In this document: piece after piece, positions 19,786 to 28,471 of the stretch | Numbering within the stretch: position 1 is the stretch's first letter | Layout of the letters: the number at the start of each line of letters is the position of its first letter | NCBI RefSeq assembly: GCF_007858445.1 | Contig: NZ_VIGV01000001.1 | Location: 124,001-188,000 of the forward strand | DNA: 64,000 nucleotides | Direction of reading: 5' to 3' | DNA from: Tsukamurella sputi | GTDB taxonomy: Bacteria > Actinomycetota > Actinomycetes > Mycobacteriales > Mycobacteriaceae | Made by a program: the position numbers and the translations under genes | The notes under the pieces: model-generated | What the model was told of the DNA's origin: nothing | Seen by the model: the letters and a program-made list of their open reading frames with translations, nothing else | Databases searched by the model: none

Positions 19786-21515
19786 GCTGCGCTCCCCGCC
19801 GTCGCCTGGCTGCCGGCGATCTCCTGATAGGTGGGACAGGTCTCGAGCAGCTCGGTGTGGGTGCCGTGGCCGACCACCTCGCCGTCCTCGAGAACCAGGA
19901 TCTGATCGGCGCTCGCGATCGTCGAGATGCGCTGGCCGACGATGAAGACGGTGGCCTCCCGGGTGTAGGGCCGCAGGGCGGCGCGCAGCTTCGCGTCGGT
20001 CGCGAGATCCAGCGCGGAGAAGCTGTCGTCGAACAGGTAGACCGCGGGCTTGGCGACGAGCGCCCGGGCGATCGCGAGCCGCTGGCGCTGCCCGCCGGAG
20101 ACGTTGGTGCCGCCCTGCGCGATCGGCGCGTCGAGGCCGCCGAGCTCGGCGACGAAGTCCGCGGCCTGCGCGATGCGCAACGCCTCGGCGAGCTCCTCGT
20201 CGGTAGCGTCGGGATTGCCGAAGCGCAGATTGCCGGCGACGGTGCCGCTGAACAGGTATCCGCGCTGCGGCACCAGTCCGATGTGGCCCCACAGCGCGTC
20301 GGCGCGCAGGTCCTTCACGTCGACACCGTCGTACCGCACGGCCCCGCCGGTGGCGTCGAACAGGCGCGCCAGGAGGTTGATCAGCGTCGACTTCCCGGAT
20401 CCCGTGGATCCGATGATCGCGATCGTCTGCCCGGGCCGCGCCGACAGGTTCACGTTCTGCAGCACCGGCTTCGCCGCGCCCGGGTAACACATGGTGACGT
20501 CGTCCAGTTCGACGACACCGGTGATGGCGGGCAACGGATCCGGGTCCACGGGCGGCGCGACGGTGGAGGTGGTGGCGAGCACGTCACTGATGCGCTCGGC
20601 GGCCACGGAGGCGCGCGGGATCATCATCACCATGAAGGTGGCCATCATGACCGACATGAGGATCTGCATCATGTACTGCATGTAGGCGGTGACCGAGCCG
20701 ATCTGCGCCGTGCCGGCGGCGATCAGGTGCGCGCCGAACCACCACACCGCGACGGTGGAGAGGTTGAGCACCAGCATCACCCACGGGAACATGACGGCCA
20801 TCAGCCGCATCACACGGACGGAGGCGTCGGTGAGGGCCGTGTTGGCGCCGTCGAACCGCTCGCGCTCGACCGGCTCGCGGACGAAGGCGCGGATCACGCG
20901 GACGCCCGTGAGTTGTTCGCGCAGCACCTTGTTGACCGAGTCCAGCCGGGTCTGCACCGCCCGGAAGCCCGGGATCATCTTGGCGATCACCGCACCGAGC
21001 ACGGCGCCCAGGACCGGGACCGCGACCACCATGAGCCAGGCGAGGCCGGGCTCCTCGCGCAGCGCCATGAAGACGCCGCCGACGGCCATGAACGGCGCCT
21101 GGATCATCATCGACAAGGTCATGAGCACGAGGAGCTGCACCTGCTGCACGTCGTTGGTGGTGCGGGTGATGAGCGAGGCGGCACCGAAGCCGGACACCTC
21201 ACGGCCGGAGAACGTGCGGACCCGCCCGAAGAGGGAGCGGCGGGTGTCGCGGCCGAAGGCCATGGCGCTGCGCGCCGCGAAGTACGTCGCGCCGCCGGCG
21301 GCGATCACCTGGAACAGCGTGATCACGAGCATGATGCCGCCCATCCGCCAGATGTAGCCGGTGTCCCCCGGTGTGACACCGAGGTCGATGATCTTGGCGT
21401 TGATGCTCGGCAGCACGAGGTTGGCGACGACGCTGACCAGCTGGAAGGCCGCGACGGCCCACAGCCAGGGACGATAGGACCGCAGGTGCGCGGCGACGAG
21501 TCTGAGCAGGGTCAC
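19782..21515 (-). CDS. ABC exporter half-transporter with degenerate Walker B
   Basis: A 577-residue half-transporter with six membrane helices and a C-terminal ATPase domain. Walker A is GSTGSGKST and the signature VSGGQRQR is canonical, but Walker B reads VYLFDDSFSALD, with Asp where the catalytic Glu is expected. The partner has the opposite pattern, so one ATP site is complete and one degenerate. The GTG start overlaps the TetR stop (GTGA) and its stop overlaps the next start, so TetR and both subunits are co-translated. Confidence 0.9.
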   Translation of the reverse strand: MTLLRLVAAHLRSYRPWLWAVAAFQLVSVVANLVLPSINAKIIDLGVTPGDTGYIWRMGGIMLVITLFQVIAAGGATYFAARSAMAFGRDTRRSLFGRVRTFSGREVSGFGAASLITRTTNDVQQVQLLVLMTLSMMIQAPFMAVGGVFMALREEPGLAWLMVVAVPVLGAVLGAVIAKMIPGFRAVQTRLDSVNKVLREQLTGVRVIRAFVREPVERERFDGANTALTDASVRVMRLMAVMFPWVMLVLNLSTVAVWWFGAHLIAAGTAQIGSVTAYMQYMMQILMSVMMATFMVMMIPRASVAAERISDVLATTSTVAPPVDPDPLPAITGVVELDDVTMCYPGAAKPVLQNVNLSARPGQTIAIIGSTGSGKSTLINLLARLFDATGGAVRYDGVDVKDLRADALWGHIGLVPQRGYLFSGTVAGNLRFGNPDATDEELAEALRIAQAADFVAELGGLDAPIAQGGTNVSGGQRQRLAIARALVAKPAVYLFDDSFSALDLATDAKLRAALRPYTREATVFIVGQRISTIASADQILVLEDGEVVGHGTHTELLETCPTYQEIAGSQATAGSAA

Positions 21516-22177
21516 TGGGGGCTGGTCCTTCGCTCGGAGGGGGCTGGGCCGACGGAGCCGGAGGCGGGGCCGCTGTGCGGGGCGGCGATGCCGTCGAGCA
21601 GAACGTCGACGATGCGCTCGGGCGCGAGGATCGCGCCCTCGCTGATGTGCGGGTGGCTGCCCGAGAAGGTGAGCAGCCGCAGGAGGTGGATCGCCTCCTC
21701 CGGCGGGACCCGCAGCTGATCGGCGTCGTCGCCGATCACGCCGCGGAGCCGGGCCATGATCGCCGGTCCGCCGTCCTTCGCCCGACGGTGCGCGTCCCGG
21801 TCCCGCACGTGCGGCGGGGCGACGAGCCCGAGGGCGTCCATGAGGCCGAAGATCCGCTGGAACCGCCCCTGGACGAGTTCGGTGAACCGGTAGAGGCGTG
21901 TCCGCAGCGGTAGAGCCGGGTCGATGGCGTCGATCTCGGCGAGAAGTTCGTCCGGATCGAAGGACTCGAGCATCACCGCGTCGAGCAGATCCTCCTTGGA
22001 GTCGAAGACCCGGAAGATCGTGCCCTCGGCGACCCCCGCGTGCTGCGCGATCTGCTTGGTGGTGGGCACGGCGCCGTACTCCAGCAGCGCGTCCCGGGTA
22101 GCGGCGATCAGCGCCGCGCGCCGCTCGTCGGGTGGCAGGTGCGGCGCGCGGGATCGGGTTTCGTTAGCCGCGGGCAC
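21512..22177 (-). CDS. TetR family regulator of the ABC exporter operon
   Basis: About 221 residues. The helix-turn-helix covers ALLEYGAVPTTKQIAQHAGV and AEGTIFRVFDSKEDLL. The C-terminal domain is of the TetR type with a Pro-rich end. The open frame reaches a GTG at 22205-22207, but that codon lies inside a perfect palindrome, so translation probably begins at the GTG at 22175-22177. Neither start has a clear ribosome site, and a leaderless message is possible. Its stop overlaps the first exporter start, so it is likely an autoregulator of that operon. Confidence 0.85.
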   Translation of the reverse strand: MPAANETRSRAPHLPPDERRAALIAATRDALLEYGAVPTTKQIAQHAGVAEGTIFRVFDSKEDLLDAVMLESFDPDELLAEIDAIDPALPLRTRLYRFTELVQGRFQRIFGLMDALGLVAPPHVRDRDAHRRAKDGGPAIMARLRGVIGDDADQLRVPPEEAIHLLRLLTFSGSHPHISEGAILAPERIVDVLLDGIAAPHSGPASGSVGPAPSERRTSPQ

Positions 22178-22195
22178 GATGTTGAGACTACAGAA

Positions 22196-22211
22196 GTGAG
22201 TGCGCACTCAC
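22196..22211. promoter_or_regulatory. Perfect 16-base palindrome, probable TetR operator
   Basis: GTGAGTGCGCACTCAC is a perfect palindrome just before the TetR start. TGAGTG/CACTCA half sites are common for TetR/AcrR regulators. Its position over the promoter suggests autorepression of TetR and the two exporter genes. Confidence 0.7.
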
Positions 22212-22265
22212 AATCGGTTTTCCGTTCGCCTCGCGCGAATCGGTCGATTGCGGACGCGGACCGGA

Positions 22266-23633
22266 TCAGCCGAGGAGGTCGGCCAGCGCGCCGTCCAGGG
22301 TCGGGTGCGCGAACCGGAAGCCCGCGGCGGGCAGCACCGTCGACGTGGCATGCCGCCCCGTGAGGCCGAGCGCGGGATCGCTCCGCATGCCGATCGCGCC
22401 GAGTGCGAGCACGGGTGCGGGCGTCGGCGGGGCGAACGGACGATGCAGGTGGCGACGCAGCGCCGCCATCAGGTCGGCGTTGCGGACAGGGCTCGGCGCG
22501 GCGGCCACGACCACCCCGTCGGGCAGGTCGACGCCGGGTTCGATGCCGAGGCCGGCCCGGACCACCGCGAGCCAGTCGTCGCGGTGGATCCAGCTGAACC
22601 ACTGGCGACCGTCGCCCAGGCTGCCGCCCAGGAAGGCCCGGGTGACGCCGACCATCTTCGCCATCGCGGGTGAGTCGGTGTCGAGCACGATCGACGTGCG
22701 CAGGACCGTGCGGTGCGCGGTCTCGGCGTCGGCCGAGGCCTCCTCCCAGGGGCGAGCGACGCCGGTCATCTGTGGGAGGCCCGGGTCCGGGAGCGGGGTG
22801 TCCTCGGTGCACCACCGCTCCCCCGCATCGCTCCAGATCGCTGTGGTGCTCGCCTGTACCCAGCGGCGGACGCCGCGGCCGCGCGCCGCCTCGACGAGTG
22901 CGCGTGTGGCGTCCACGCGGCTGGAGGTGAGCGCGGCGATGTTCGCCGCGGTCGGGCGGCAGTCGACCAGCTTGCCCGCGAGGTTGATCACCGCCGTGTT
23001 CGGCCCGTCGAGCACCGCCGACCACGCCCCGACGGTGCGGCCGTCCCAGGTGACCTGCGGATACGGGACGTCGGCACGGATCGATCGCGTCAGGATCGTG
23101 ACGTCGTGCCCGCGCCGGACGAGGTCCGCCGCTACACGGCGACCGAGCGCACCGGTGCCGCCGGCGATCACGACGTTCAGCGGTTCGGCGGCGCGCGGCG
23201 GGCCCGCCAGCATCGCCAGTCGCGCCAGAGCCGTATCGGCGTCGGCGGCGAACCGCCGGGCGACCATGCGGTCGAAGAGCGGCGCCGACGGACCGTCGGC
23301 CGTCACGGCCTGCTCGACGACGGTGCCGCGGTCGACCGGGCGGAGGGTCCAGCGCAGCGTGGTGTTCCCCGCCGGCTCCTCCTGCGCGATCGCGAGCGCG
23401 CGCTCCGGCTCGAACTCCACGACGGTGGCCGGCGGCGCGAAACGGCGGTGGATCCACGACGCGCGCAGTTCCGGCGTCCAGTCGAGGCGAGCGCCGAGGG
23501 CGACGGGGTCGCGCAGCACCGCCGAGACCACGAAGGGCTGCCAGCGCGGCAACCGCTCGAGATCGACCAGCGCGTCCCACAACACCTGCGCCGGAAGGGC
23601 GATGAATCCACTGCTGCGATGCACGGTTCCCAT
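22266..23633 (-). CDS. SRPBCC-NAD(P) epimerase fusion (TIGR01777 type)
   Basis: A 455-residue two-domain protein. Residues about 1-145 look like an SRPBCC/START lipid-binding fold (N-terminal FIALPAQVLWDALVDLERLPRW, then DRMVARRFAADAD). Residues about 150-455 are an atypical short-chain dehydrogenase with GGTGALGRR, INLAGK, SSRVDATRALVEA, QASTTAIW, FSWIHRDDW and TGRHATSTVLPAAGF, which matches the TIGR01777 family. The same fusion occurs in other actinobacteria. The substrate is unknown. It precedes the TetR-exporter operon in the same direction. ATG start at 23631-23633. Confidence 0.83.
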   Translation of the reverse strand: MGTVHRSSGFIALPAQVLWDALVDLERLPRWQPFVVSAVLRDPVALGARLDWTPELRASWIHRRFAPPATVVEFEPERALAIAQEEPAGNTTLRWTLRPVDRGTVVEQAVTADGPSAPLFDRMVARRFAADADTALARLAMLAGPPRAAEPLNVVIAGGTGALGRRVAADLVRRGHDVTILTRSIRADVPYPQVTWDGRTVGAWSAVLDGPNTAVINLAGKLVDCRPTAANIAALTSSRVDATRALVEAARGRGVRRWVQASTTAIWSDAGERWCTEDTPLPDPGLPQMTGVARPWEEASADAETAHRTVLRTSIVLDTDSPAMAKMVGVTRAFLGGSLGDGRQWFSWIHRDDWLAVVRAGLGIEPGVDLPDGVVVAAAPSPVRNADLMAALRRHLHRPFAPPTPAPVLALGAIGMRSDPALGLTGRHATSTVLPAAGFRFAHPTLDGALADLLG

Positions 23634-23680
23634 GCCATCGACGCTAGTTCGCGATGGCGCGTAATCACTCCGCGATCCCG

Positions 23681-23711
23681 GAGAGGTTTCTCACATCGTG
23701 AGATACCTCTC
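23681..23711. repeat. Long inverted repeat, possible operator or hairpin
   Basis: GAGAGGTTTCTCAC (23681-23694) and GTGAGATACCTCTC (23698-23711) form 14-base arms with one mismatch around ATC. It lies between the stop of the unknown gene at 23725 and the start of the SRPBCC-epimerase gene. There is no T-run after it on either strand, so an operator for the latter gene is at least as likely as a terminator. Confidence 0.5.
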
Positions 23712-23724
23712 GGCTCGGGGCAAT

Positions 23725-24396
23725 CTATCGGGCTGGAACCGGCCGGTCATCGGGGTCGGGGGTCGCGGTCTCGGTGTAGGACGGGAGCAGCGCGGAGACG
23801 CCGAAGCGGGCGCCGTCGCGCGGGAGGACCTGGACGGACCGGACGCCGGGGCGCCCGGCGACGGCGCGCAGTGCGTCGCCCGTGCCCCACACCACGACGC
23901 CGACCACCGCCGGAACCCCGGCGGCGCGCAGCCGCGATGCCGTGACCCGCGCAATCGCTTCACCCCGCGCGCCAGGCGCGACGAGGCCCGGCATCGCCAG
24001 CGCGGCGAGCTCGTTCACGGCCCGGACGCCCTCCGCGCTCTGGCCGGGGGGCACCGTCGCCGTCGGGGTCGCGACTCCGGGGATGCGCACCCGCACCAGC
24101 ACCCGGCCCACCCGGTCGAGTCCGGCGGCCCGTGCCCACACCTCGTCGGGCGTCCACTCCGCGGCCGGGGAGATCAGGGCCCATCGCCGCTCGCCCGCGG
24201 GAGCGGCGGCCAGGGACGCCCGGGCCTGCCCGAGGTACTCCGCGACGGCCTGGCCGGACTGGGGGCCGAGGCGGTCACCGTCGGGCCGCACCGACGGGGT
24301 CGGTGTCGCGGATCCGAGCCAGAAGGCCAGGCCCAGAGCGACGACGAGCAGCGCGCCCCAGCCCGCTGCCCCGCGGGCGGTCCCCGTGCGGCTCAC
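23725..24396 (-). CDS. Membrane-anchored extracytoplasmic protein, unknown function
   Basis: A 223-residue protein with one membrane segment near the N-terminus (about residues 12-28, [18 protein letters not shown]), followed by a soluble Ala/Val/Arg-rich domain outside the cell. I recognise no domain; repeated short beta-type segments ([24 protein letters not shown]) hint at an alpha/beta fold. The GTG at 24394-24396 overlaps the rluD-type stop (GTGA), which decides the start and shows co-expression with it and lspA. Confidence 0.7.
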   Translation of the reverse strand: MSRTGTARGAAGWGALLVVALGLAFWLGSATPTPSVRPDGDRLGPQSGQAVAEYLGQARASLAAAPAGERRWALISPAAEWTPDEVWARAAGLDRVGRVLVRVRIPGVATPTATVPPGQSAEGVRAVNELAALAMPGLVAPGARGEAIARVTASRLRAAGVPAVVGVVVWGTGDALRAVAGRPGVRSVQVLPRDGARFGVSALLPSYTETATPDPDDRPVPAR

Positions 24397-25319
24397 GCGT
24401 CGCGCAGGACGTCCAGGGCGTGCTGCAGGTCGTCGGGGTAGGGCGAGGTGAACTCCACGTACTCCCCCTTCGTGGGGTGCGTGAAGCCGAGCGTCCGGGC
24501 GTGCAGCCACTGACGGTCGAGGCCGAGCCGCTTCGCGAGCACCGGATCACTGCCGTAGGTCTGGTCTCCGCAGCACGGGTGGTGCAGCGCCGCGAAGTGG
24601 ACACGGATCTGGTGCGTACGACCGGTCTCCAGGTGCACGTCCAGCAGCGTCGCGGCCTGGAAGGCCTCGATCGTGTCGTAGTGCGTGATCGACGGCTTTC
24701 CGTCCTTGGTGACCGCGAACTTCCAGTCGGAGCTGCGGTGCCGCCCGATCGGCGCGTCGATGGTGCCCGACATCGGGTCCGGGTGGCCCTGCACAAGCGC
24801 GTGGTACCGCTTGTCGACGGTGCGCTGCTTGAACGCCCGCTTGAGCACCGTGTAGGCGCGCTCCGAGACGGCGACGGCCATGACGCCGGAGGTGCCCACG
24901 TCGAGGCGGTGCACGATGCCCTGCCGCTCGGGCGCCCCCGAGGTGGAGATGCGGAAGCCGGCGGCGGCGAGGCCGCCGATCACCGTCGGGCCGGTCCAGC
25001 CGACGGAGGCGTGCGCGGCGACGCCGACGGGCTTGTCGACGACGACGATGTCGTCGTCGGAGTAGAGGACGTTCATCCCCGGCACCGGCTCGGCGACGAT
25101 CTCCAGCGGGCGCGCGGGCTCGGGCAGCGTCACATCGAGCAACGCCCCGGCCTGCAGCTTGTCGGACTTGCCGACCGCGACCCCGTCCAGCGTCACGGAT
25201 CCCTCGGCCGCCAACTCGGAGACGACGGTGCGGGACAGCCCCAGCAGGCGGGCGACGCCCGCGTCGACCCGCAGGCCGTCGAGCCCGTCGGGGACGGGCA
25301 TCGTGCGCGACTCACGCAT
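24393..25319 (-). CDS. rluD: RluA/RluD family pseudouridine synthase
   Basis: A 308-residue RNA-modifying enzyme that isomerises uridine in ribosomal RNA. An N-terminal S4-type RNA-binding domain ([20 protein letters not shown]) is followed by the catalytic domain with [14 protein letters not shown], in which the aspartate is the nucleophile. [12 protein letters not shown] and [11 protein letters not shown] are also typical. The ATG at 25317-25319 overlaps the lspA stop by 8 bases. The lspA-rluD pairing is conserved in many bacteria. The exact target (23S helix 69 for RluD proper) is inferred. Confidence 0.92.
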   Translation of the reverse strand: MRESRTMPVPDGLDGLRVDAGVARLLGLSRTVVSELAAEGSVTLDGVAVGKSDKLQAGALLDVTLPEPARPLEIVAEPVPGMNVLYSDDDIVVVDKPVGVAAHASVGWTGPTVIGGLAAAGFRISTSGAPERQGIVHRLDVGTSGVMAVAVSERAYTVLKRAFKQRTVDKRYHALVQGHPDPMSGTIDAPIGRHRSSDWKFAVTKDGKPSITHYDTIEAFQAATLLDVHLETGRTHQIRVHFAALHHPCCGDQTYGSDPVLAKRLGLDRQWLHARTLGFTHPTKGEYVEFTSPYPDDLQHALDVLRDA

Positions 25320-25902
25320 CGGTGGCCTCCGATCCGGTGGTCGTGCGGCCGGCGGCACCGGACGCCCCCGAGGTGGTTCGCGTGCGCTTGTCGCCGAAGC
25401 CCTCGTACGGGTCGCGGCCGAACAGCGTGAGTGCGACCAGCAGCACGGCGGCGACGGTGATCGCGGAGTCAGCCGTGTTGAAGACGGGGAACCAGTCGCC
25501 GACGGAGAGGAAGTCGATGACGTGCCCGCGGAAGACGCCGGGCGCACGGAAGAGGCGGTCGGCGAGGTTGCCGAGCGCGCCGCCGAGCACCAGGCCGAGC
25601 CCGAGTGCCCAGGGCAGCGAGGTGAGCTTGGACCCCATCCGGAAGATCCACACCACGACGCCCACCGCGATCAGCGTGAGAACCCACGTGTATCCGGTGG
25701 CCATGGAGAAGGCCGCGCCGGGGTTCTTCACGAAGTACAGGCTGAACGGGCCGAGCACGTGGATCCTCTCGCCCAGGCTCATGTGCCGGACCACCGTGGT
25801 CTTGGCCGCCAGGTCGATGAGGAAGACCGCGATCGCGACCACCGCCAGGAGAATGCGCGGGCTCCGATACCAGGTCGGCCGTGCGCTTGCGGGGGAATCC
25901 AT
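25312..25902 (-). CDS. lspA: Lipoprotein signal peptidase (signal peptidase II)
   Basis: A 196-residue four-helix membrane protease that removes signal peptides from diacylated prolipoproteins. [16 protein letters not shown] and FNTADSAI carry the conserved Asn and the two catalytic aspartates. A hydrophilic C-terminal tail (about 35 residues) is longer than in many homologues. The ATG at 25900-25902 has GATGGAG upstream; the longer frame to 26124 lies over the divergent lipoprotein gene and is not real. It leads the lspA-rluD operon and is divergent, by 27 bases, from a lipoprotein gene. Confidence 0.94.
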   Translation of the reverse strand: MDSPASARPTWYRSPRILLAVVAIAVFLIDLAAKTTVVRHMSLGERIHVLGPFSLYFVKNPGAAFSMATGYTWVLTLIAVGVVVWIFRMGSKLTSLPWALGLGLVLGGALGNLADRLFRAPGVFRGHVIDFLSVGDWFPVFNTADSAITVAAVLLVALTLFGRDPYEGFGDKRTRTTSGASGAAGRTTTGSEATDA

Positions 25903-25929
25903 GACTCCATCATCCACTACGGTGGCGGT

Positions 25930-26910
25930 GTGCATGGCAAGCGGTTGCGGCTGGTCCCGGTGGTGGCGGTGTCGACGGTGGCGCTCGGCGCGACCCTCGC
26001 GGGGTGCGGCGGCGGTGACTCCACCAACGCCGGGGCGTCGGGATCGGCAACCGCCCGGCAGTCGGTGGCGGCGCCGGCCGCGACGGCCGGCTGCCTCGTC
26101 ACGCCGCCTGCGCTGCCCGGCCACGCGGTCACCGTCGACGTGCCGCAGGCGAAGGTCGTGCTCGACGATCCCGGGTCCGGACCGACGCGAGCGGTGACGG
26201 TCCGGCCCACAGCGGTGGCCGAGTACGCGCTGTTCACGAACTCGCTCCAGGTCTCCCAGGTCGCGGGCGATCAGCCCTCGGGCGGCAACCGCGATGTGAC
26301 GCTGCCGCTCACGGCGCAGCCCGCGTGCGCCGATCCGCTCGACGTGTACCTGTACTTCGGGGCGCCGCGGTCGACCGATCCCGCGACGACCCAGGCGCTG
26401 ACGGTCGAGGAGGGGTCGGTCGCGCGGGTGCGTCTGACCGCCGGCGGCGAGGTGCGCTCCTTCACCCTGGCGGCGCCTCCCGGCGTGTCCACCGAGGCGC
26501 AGAGCACGTTCGAGCAGGCGCTCCTGCAGACCTTCCTGCGGCTGGTCCCCCTCCCCGCCGAACCGGTCGGCACCGGGGCCACCTGGACGGTGACCCGCGC
26601 GATCCGCGCCGACAGCGCTCTCACCCAGACGATGCGGGTCACGCTGGGCGGCAGCGTCGAGCGGCCCGAACTCACGGCGAAGGTCGACGAGTCGCCCGAC
26701 GACTCCGTCTTCCGCGTGCCCGGGAGCGACACCACCCTGACGATCGAGAGCTACACCTCCGAGGGCAACGGGACCATCGAGGTCGATCCGGCACGCGCCT
26801 TCGGGATGGGCGGGGTGCAGCTGGAGGGCGGCCGCACCCTGGTGGGCGACGATCCCGCCCGCAAGCTCACGCAGAAGACGGGCAGTATCTACCGCTTCGG
26901 CCCGGCGTAG
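25930..26910 (+). CDS. Putative lipoprotein, unknown function
   Basis: A 326-residue exported protein. The GTG at 25930 gives a basic start, a hydrophobic helix and a lipobox TLAGCGGG (Cys about residue 26), so it should be lipid-anchored outside the membrane. A Ser/Ala-rich linker follows, then a beta-rich domain of about 270 residues with no motif I recognise. It starts 27 bases from the divergent lspA, the enzyme that would process it. It converges with an MTB12-like gene 12 bases beyond its stop. Confidence 0.8.
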   Translation: MHGKRLRLVPVVAVSTVALGATLAGCGGGDSTNAGASGSATARQSVAAPAATAGCLVTPPALPGHAVTVDVPQAKVVLDDPGSGPTRAVTVRPTAVAEYALFTNSLQVSQVAGDQPSGGNRDVTLPLTAQPACADPLDVYLYFGAPRSTDPATTQALTVEEGSVARVRLTAGGEVRSFTLAAPPGVSTEAQSTFEQALLQTFLRLVPLPAEPVGTGATWTVTRAIRADSALTQTMRVTLGGSVERPELTAKVDESPDDSVFRVPGSDTTLTIESYTSEGNGTIEVDPARAFGMGGVQLEGGRTLVGDDPARKLTQKTGSIYRFGPA

Positions 26911-26922
26911 CGGCGACGGGCG

Positions 26923-27420
26923 TCAGTGGCAGGAGGGCGAGTCGCGCCCGACCTGGATGATCATCTGGCAGGCGTACGACTTCTGCAGCTTCCAGCTGCC
27001 CTCGTCGAAGGCCAGCGAGGCGTAGGCCAGCTGGTTGGTTCCGCCCATGAGGACCGAGAACTGGGCCTTCGCGAGCCCCGGCTGCTCCAGTACCGGCCGG
27101 CCGATGTGCCAGCTGACCTGCGGATTGTCCTTACGCAGCTTCACCAGCTCGTCGAACAGCGGACCGTCGGCCGGGGTCGCCCCCTGGACCAGCCTGACCT
27201 TCTCCTCGAGCGGTACCCGCGGATCGACCGCCCGGTTCAGCATCTCCTCGAGCTGCTGCGTCGAGGGCGCGCGGTCCGGCGTGGACGACGGGGCCTCCGT
27301 CACCTGGACCGAGGCGGCCGAGGGTTCGCCGGAAGGCGATGCGGCGTCCTGGCCGCTGCACGCGCCGCAGGCCAGGCCCACGAGCACGACCGCAGGGGCC
27401 ATGAGTACCCGTGCGCGCAT
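26923..27420 (-). CDS. MTB12-like low-molecular-weight antigen, exported
   Basis: A 165-residue secreted or lipid-anchored protein. The signal segment ends near LVGLACGACSG, where two cysteines could be acylated, though the lipobox is imperfect. After a Ser/Pro linker the domain STQQLEEMLNRAVDPRVPLE, KVRLVQG and FDEGSWKLQKS follows the pattern I know from the mycobacterial MTB12/CFP-2 antigen family. The ATG at 27418-27420 follows GGAGGTGG by 8 bases, preferred over a GTG 12 bases upstream. Function in the family is not established. Confidence 0.75.
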   Translation of the reverse strand: MRARVLMAPAVVLVGLACGACSGQDAASPSGEPSAASVQVTEAPSSTPDRAPSTQQLEEMLNRAVDPRVPLEEKVRLVQGATPADGPLFDELVKLRKDNPQVSWHIGRPVLEQPGLAKAQFSVLMGGTNQLAYASLAFDEGSWKLQKSYACQMIIQVGRDSPSCH

Positions 27421-27523
27421 CGACAAATCCACCTCCGTCCGGCCCCTGCTCCGCCGCCTCCACTATGCCAAACGTGGCACCGTGCGCCACCGCAACCCGC
27501 GCCCGGCGTGCGATGCTGCTCGC

Positions 27524-28468
27524 ATGCCTGAAGTGATCGTGCTCGCGACCGGCGGCACCATCGCCAGCCGTCACGACGACGCCGGTGCCGCGGTCCCCGC
27601 CGACGCCGGCGCCGACCTGGTCGACGCCGCGGGCGGCGTCCCCGGGGTCCGGGTGACGGTGCGCGATGTGACCGCCGTGGACTCCTCCGCCCTGACCCTC
27701 GATCAGCTGGATCTGATCCGCGACGCCGTCGCCGACGCCCTCGCCTCTCCCGACGTGGCCGGCGTGGTGGTGACCCACGGCACGGACACGATGGAGGAGA
27801 CCTCCCTCCTCGTCGACCTCACGCACGCGGATCCCCGGCCGGTGGTCTTCACCGGCGCTCAGCACCCCGCCGACTCGCCCGTCACCGACGGGCCGTCGAA
27901 CCTCGCCGAGGCGATCGCGGCCGCGGCCGATCCGGCGCACCGAGGGCTCGGTGTACTGCTGTCCTTCGCCGGCGAGTTGCAGACGGTGCGCGGGCTCGCG
28001 AAGGTGTCGACCACCGCGCCGCAGCCCTTCACGGGCGGCATCCCGGTCGCCGAGCTGCGAGGTACGGCGCCGCACCGGCTGCTCACCAAGCCCGCGCCGA
28101 TCGCCGGCGTCCGGGTCGACGTCGTGGCCTCCTACCCCGGGGCCGATGGTGCCCTGGTCGACGCCGCCGTCGCGGCCGGGGCGCGCGGGATCGTGCTCGC
28201 GGGCACGGGCAGCGGCAACACCACCGTCGCCCTCGCGGACGCGGTGCGCCGCGCCCTGGATGCGGGCGTGGTGGTCGTCGTGTCCACCCGGATCGCCTCC
28301 GGCGCGGTGGACGCCGCGTACGGCGGAGGCGGCGGCGCGGCCGACCTCGTCGCCGCCGGGGCGCTGCTGTCGCGGCGACTGCGGCCGGGGCAGGCGAGGA
28401 TCGTGCTGCTGGCACTCCTGGCCGCCGGCGTCGGGCCGCGGTGGATCGGGGCTTACCTGGGGCGGTAG
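27524..28468 (+). CDS. ansA: L-asparaginase (type II-like)
   Basis: A 314-residue amidohydrolase converting asparagine to aspartate and ammonia. The first catalytic threonine is in ATGGTIAS (about residue 12) and the second in THGTDTMEET (about residue 89). TGAQHPADSP and SFAGELQTVRGLAKVST are also conserved. No signal peptide is seen, so it is likely cytoplasmic. Its position near lspA and rluD matches the M. tuberculosis ansA neighbourhood as I recall it. It converges with the CoA-transferase gene with only 3 bases between stops. Confidence 0.92.
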   Translation: MPEVIVLATGGTIASRHDDAGAAVPADAGADLVDAAGGVPGVRVTVRDVTAVDSSALTLDQLDLIRDAVADALASPDVAGVVVTHGTDTMEETSLLVDLTHADPRPVVFTGAQHPADSPVTDGPSNLAEAIAAAADPAHRGLGVLLSFAGELQTVRGLAKVSTTAPQPFTGGIPVAELRGTAPHRLLTKPAPIAGVRVDVVASYPGADGALVDAAVAAGARGIVLAGTGSGNTTVALADAVRRALDAGVVVVVSTRIASGAVDAAYGGGGGAADLVAAGALLSRRLRPGQARIVLLALLAAGVGPRWIGAYLGR

Positions 28469-28471
28469 CCC

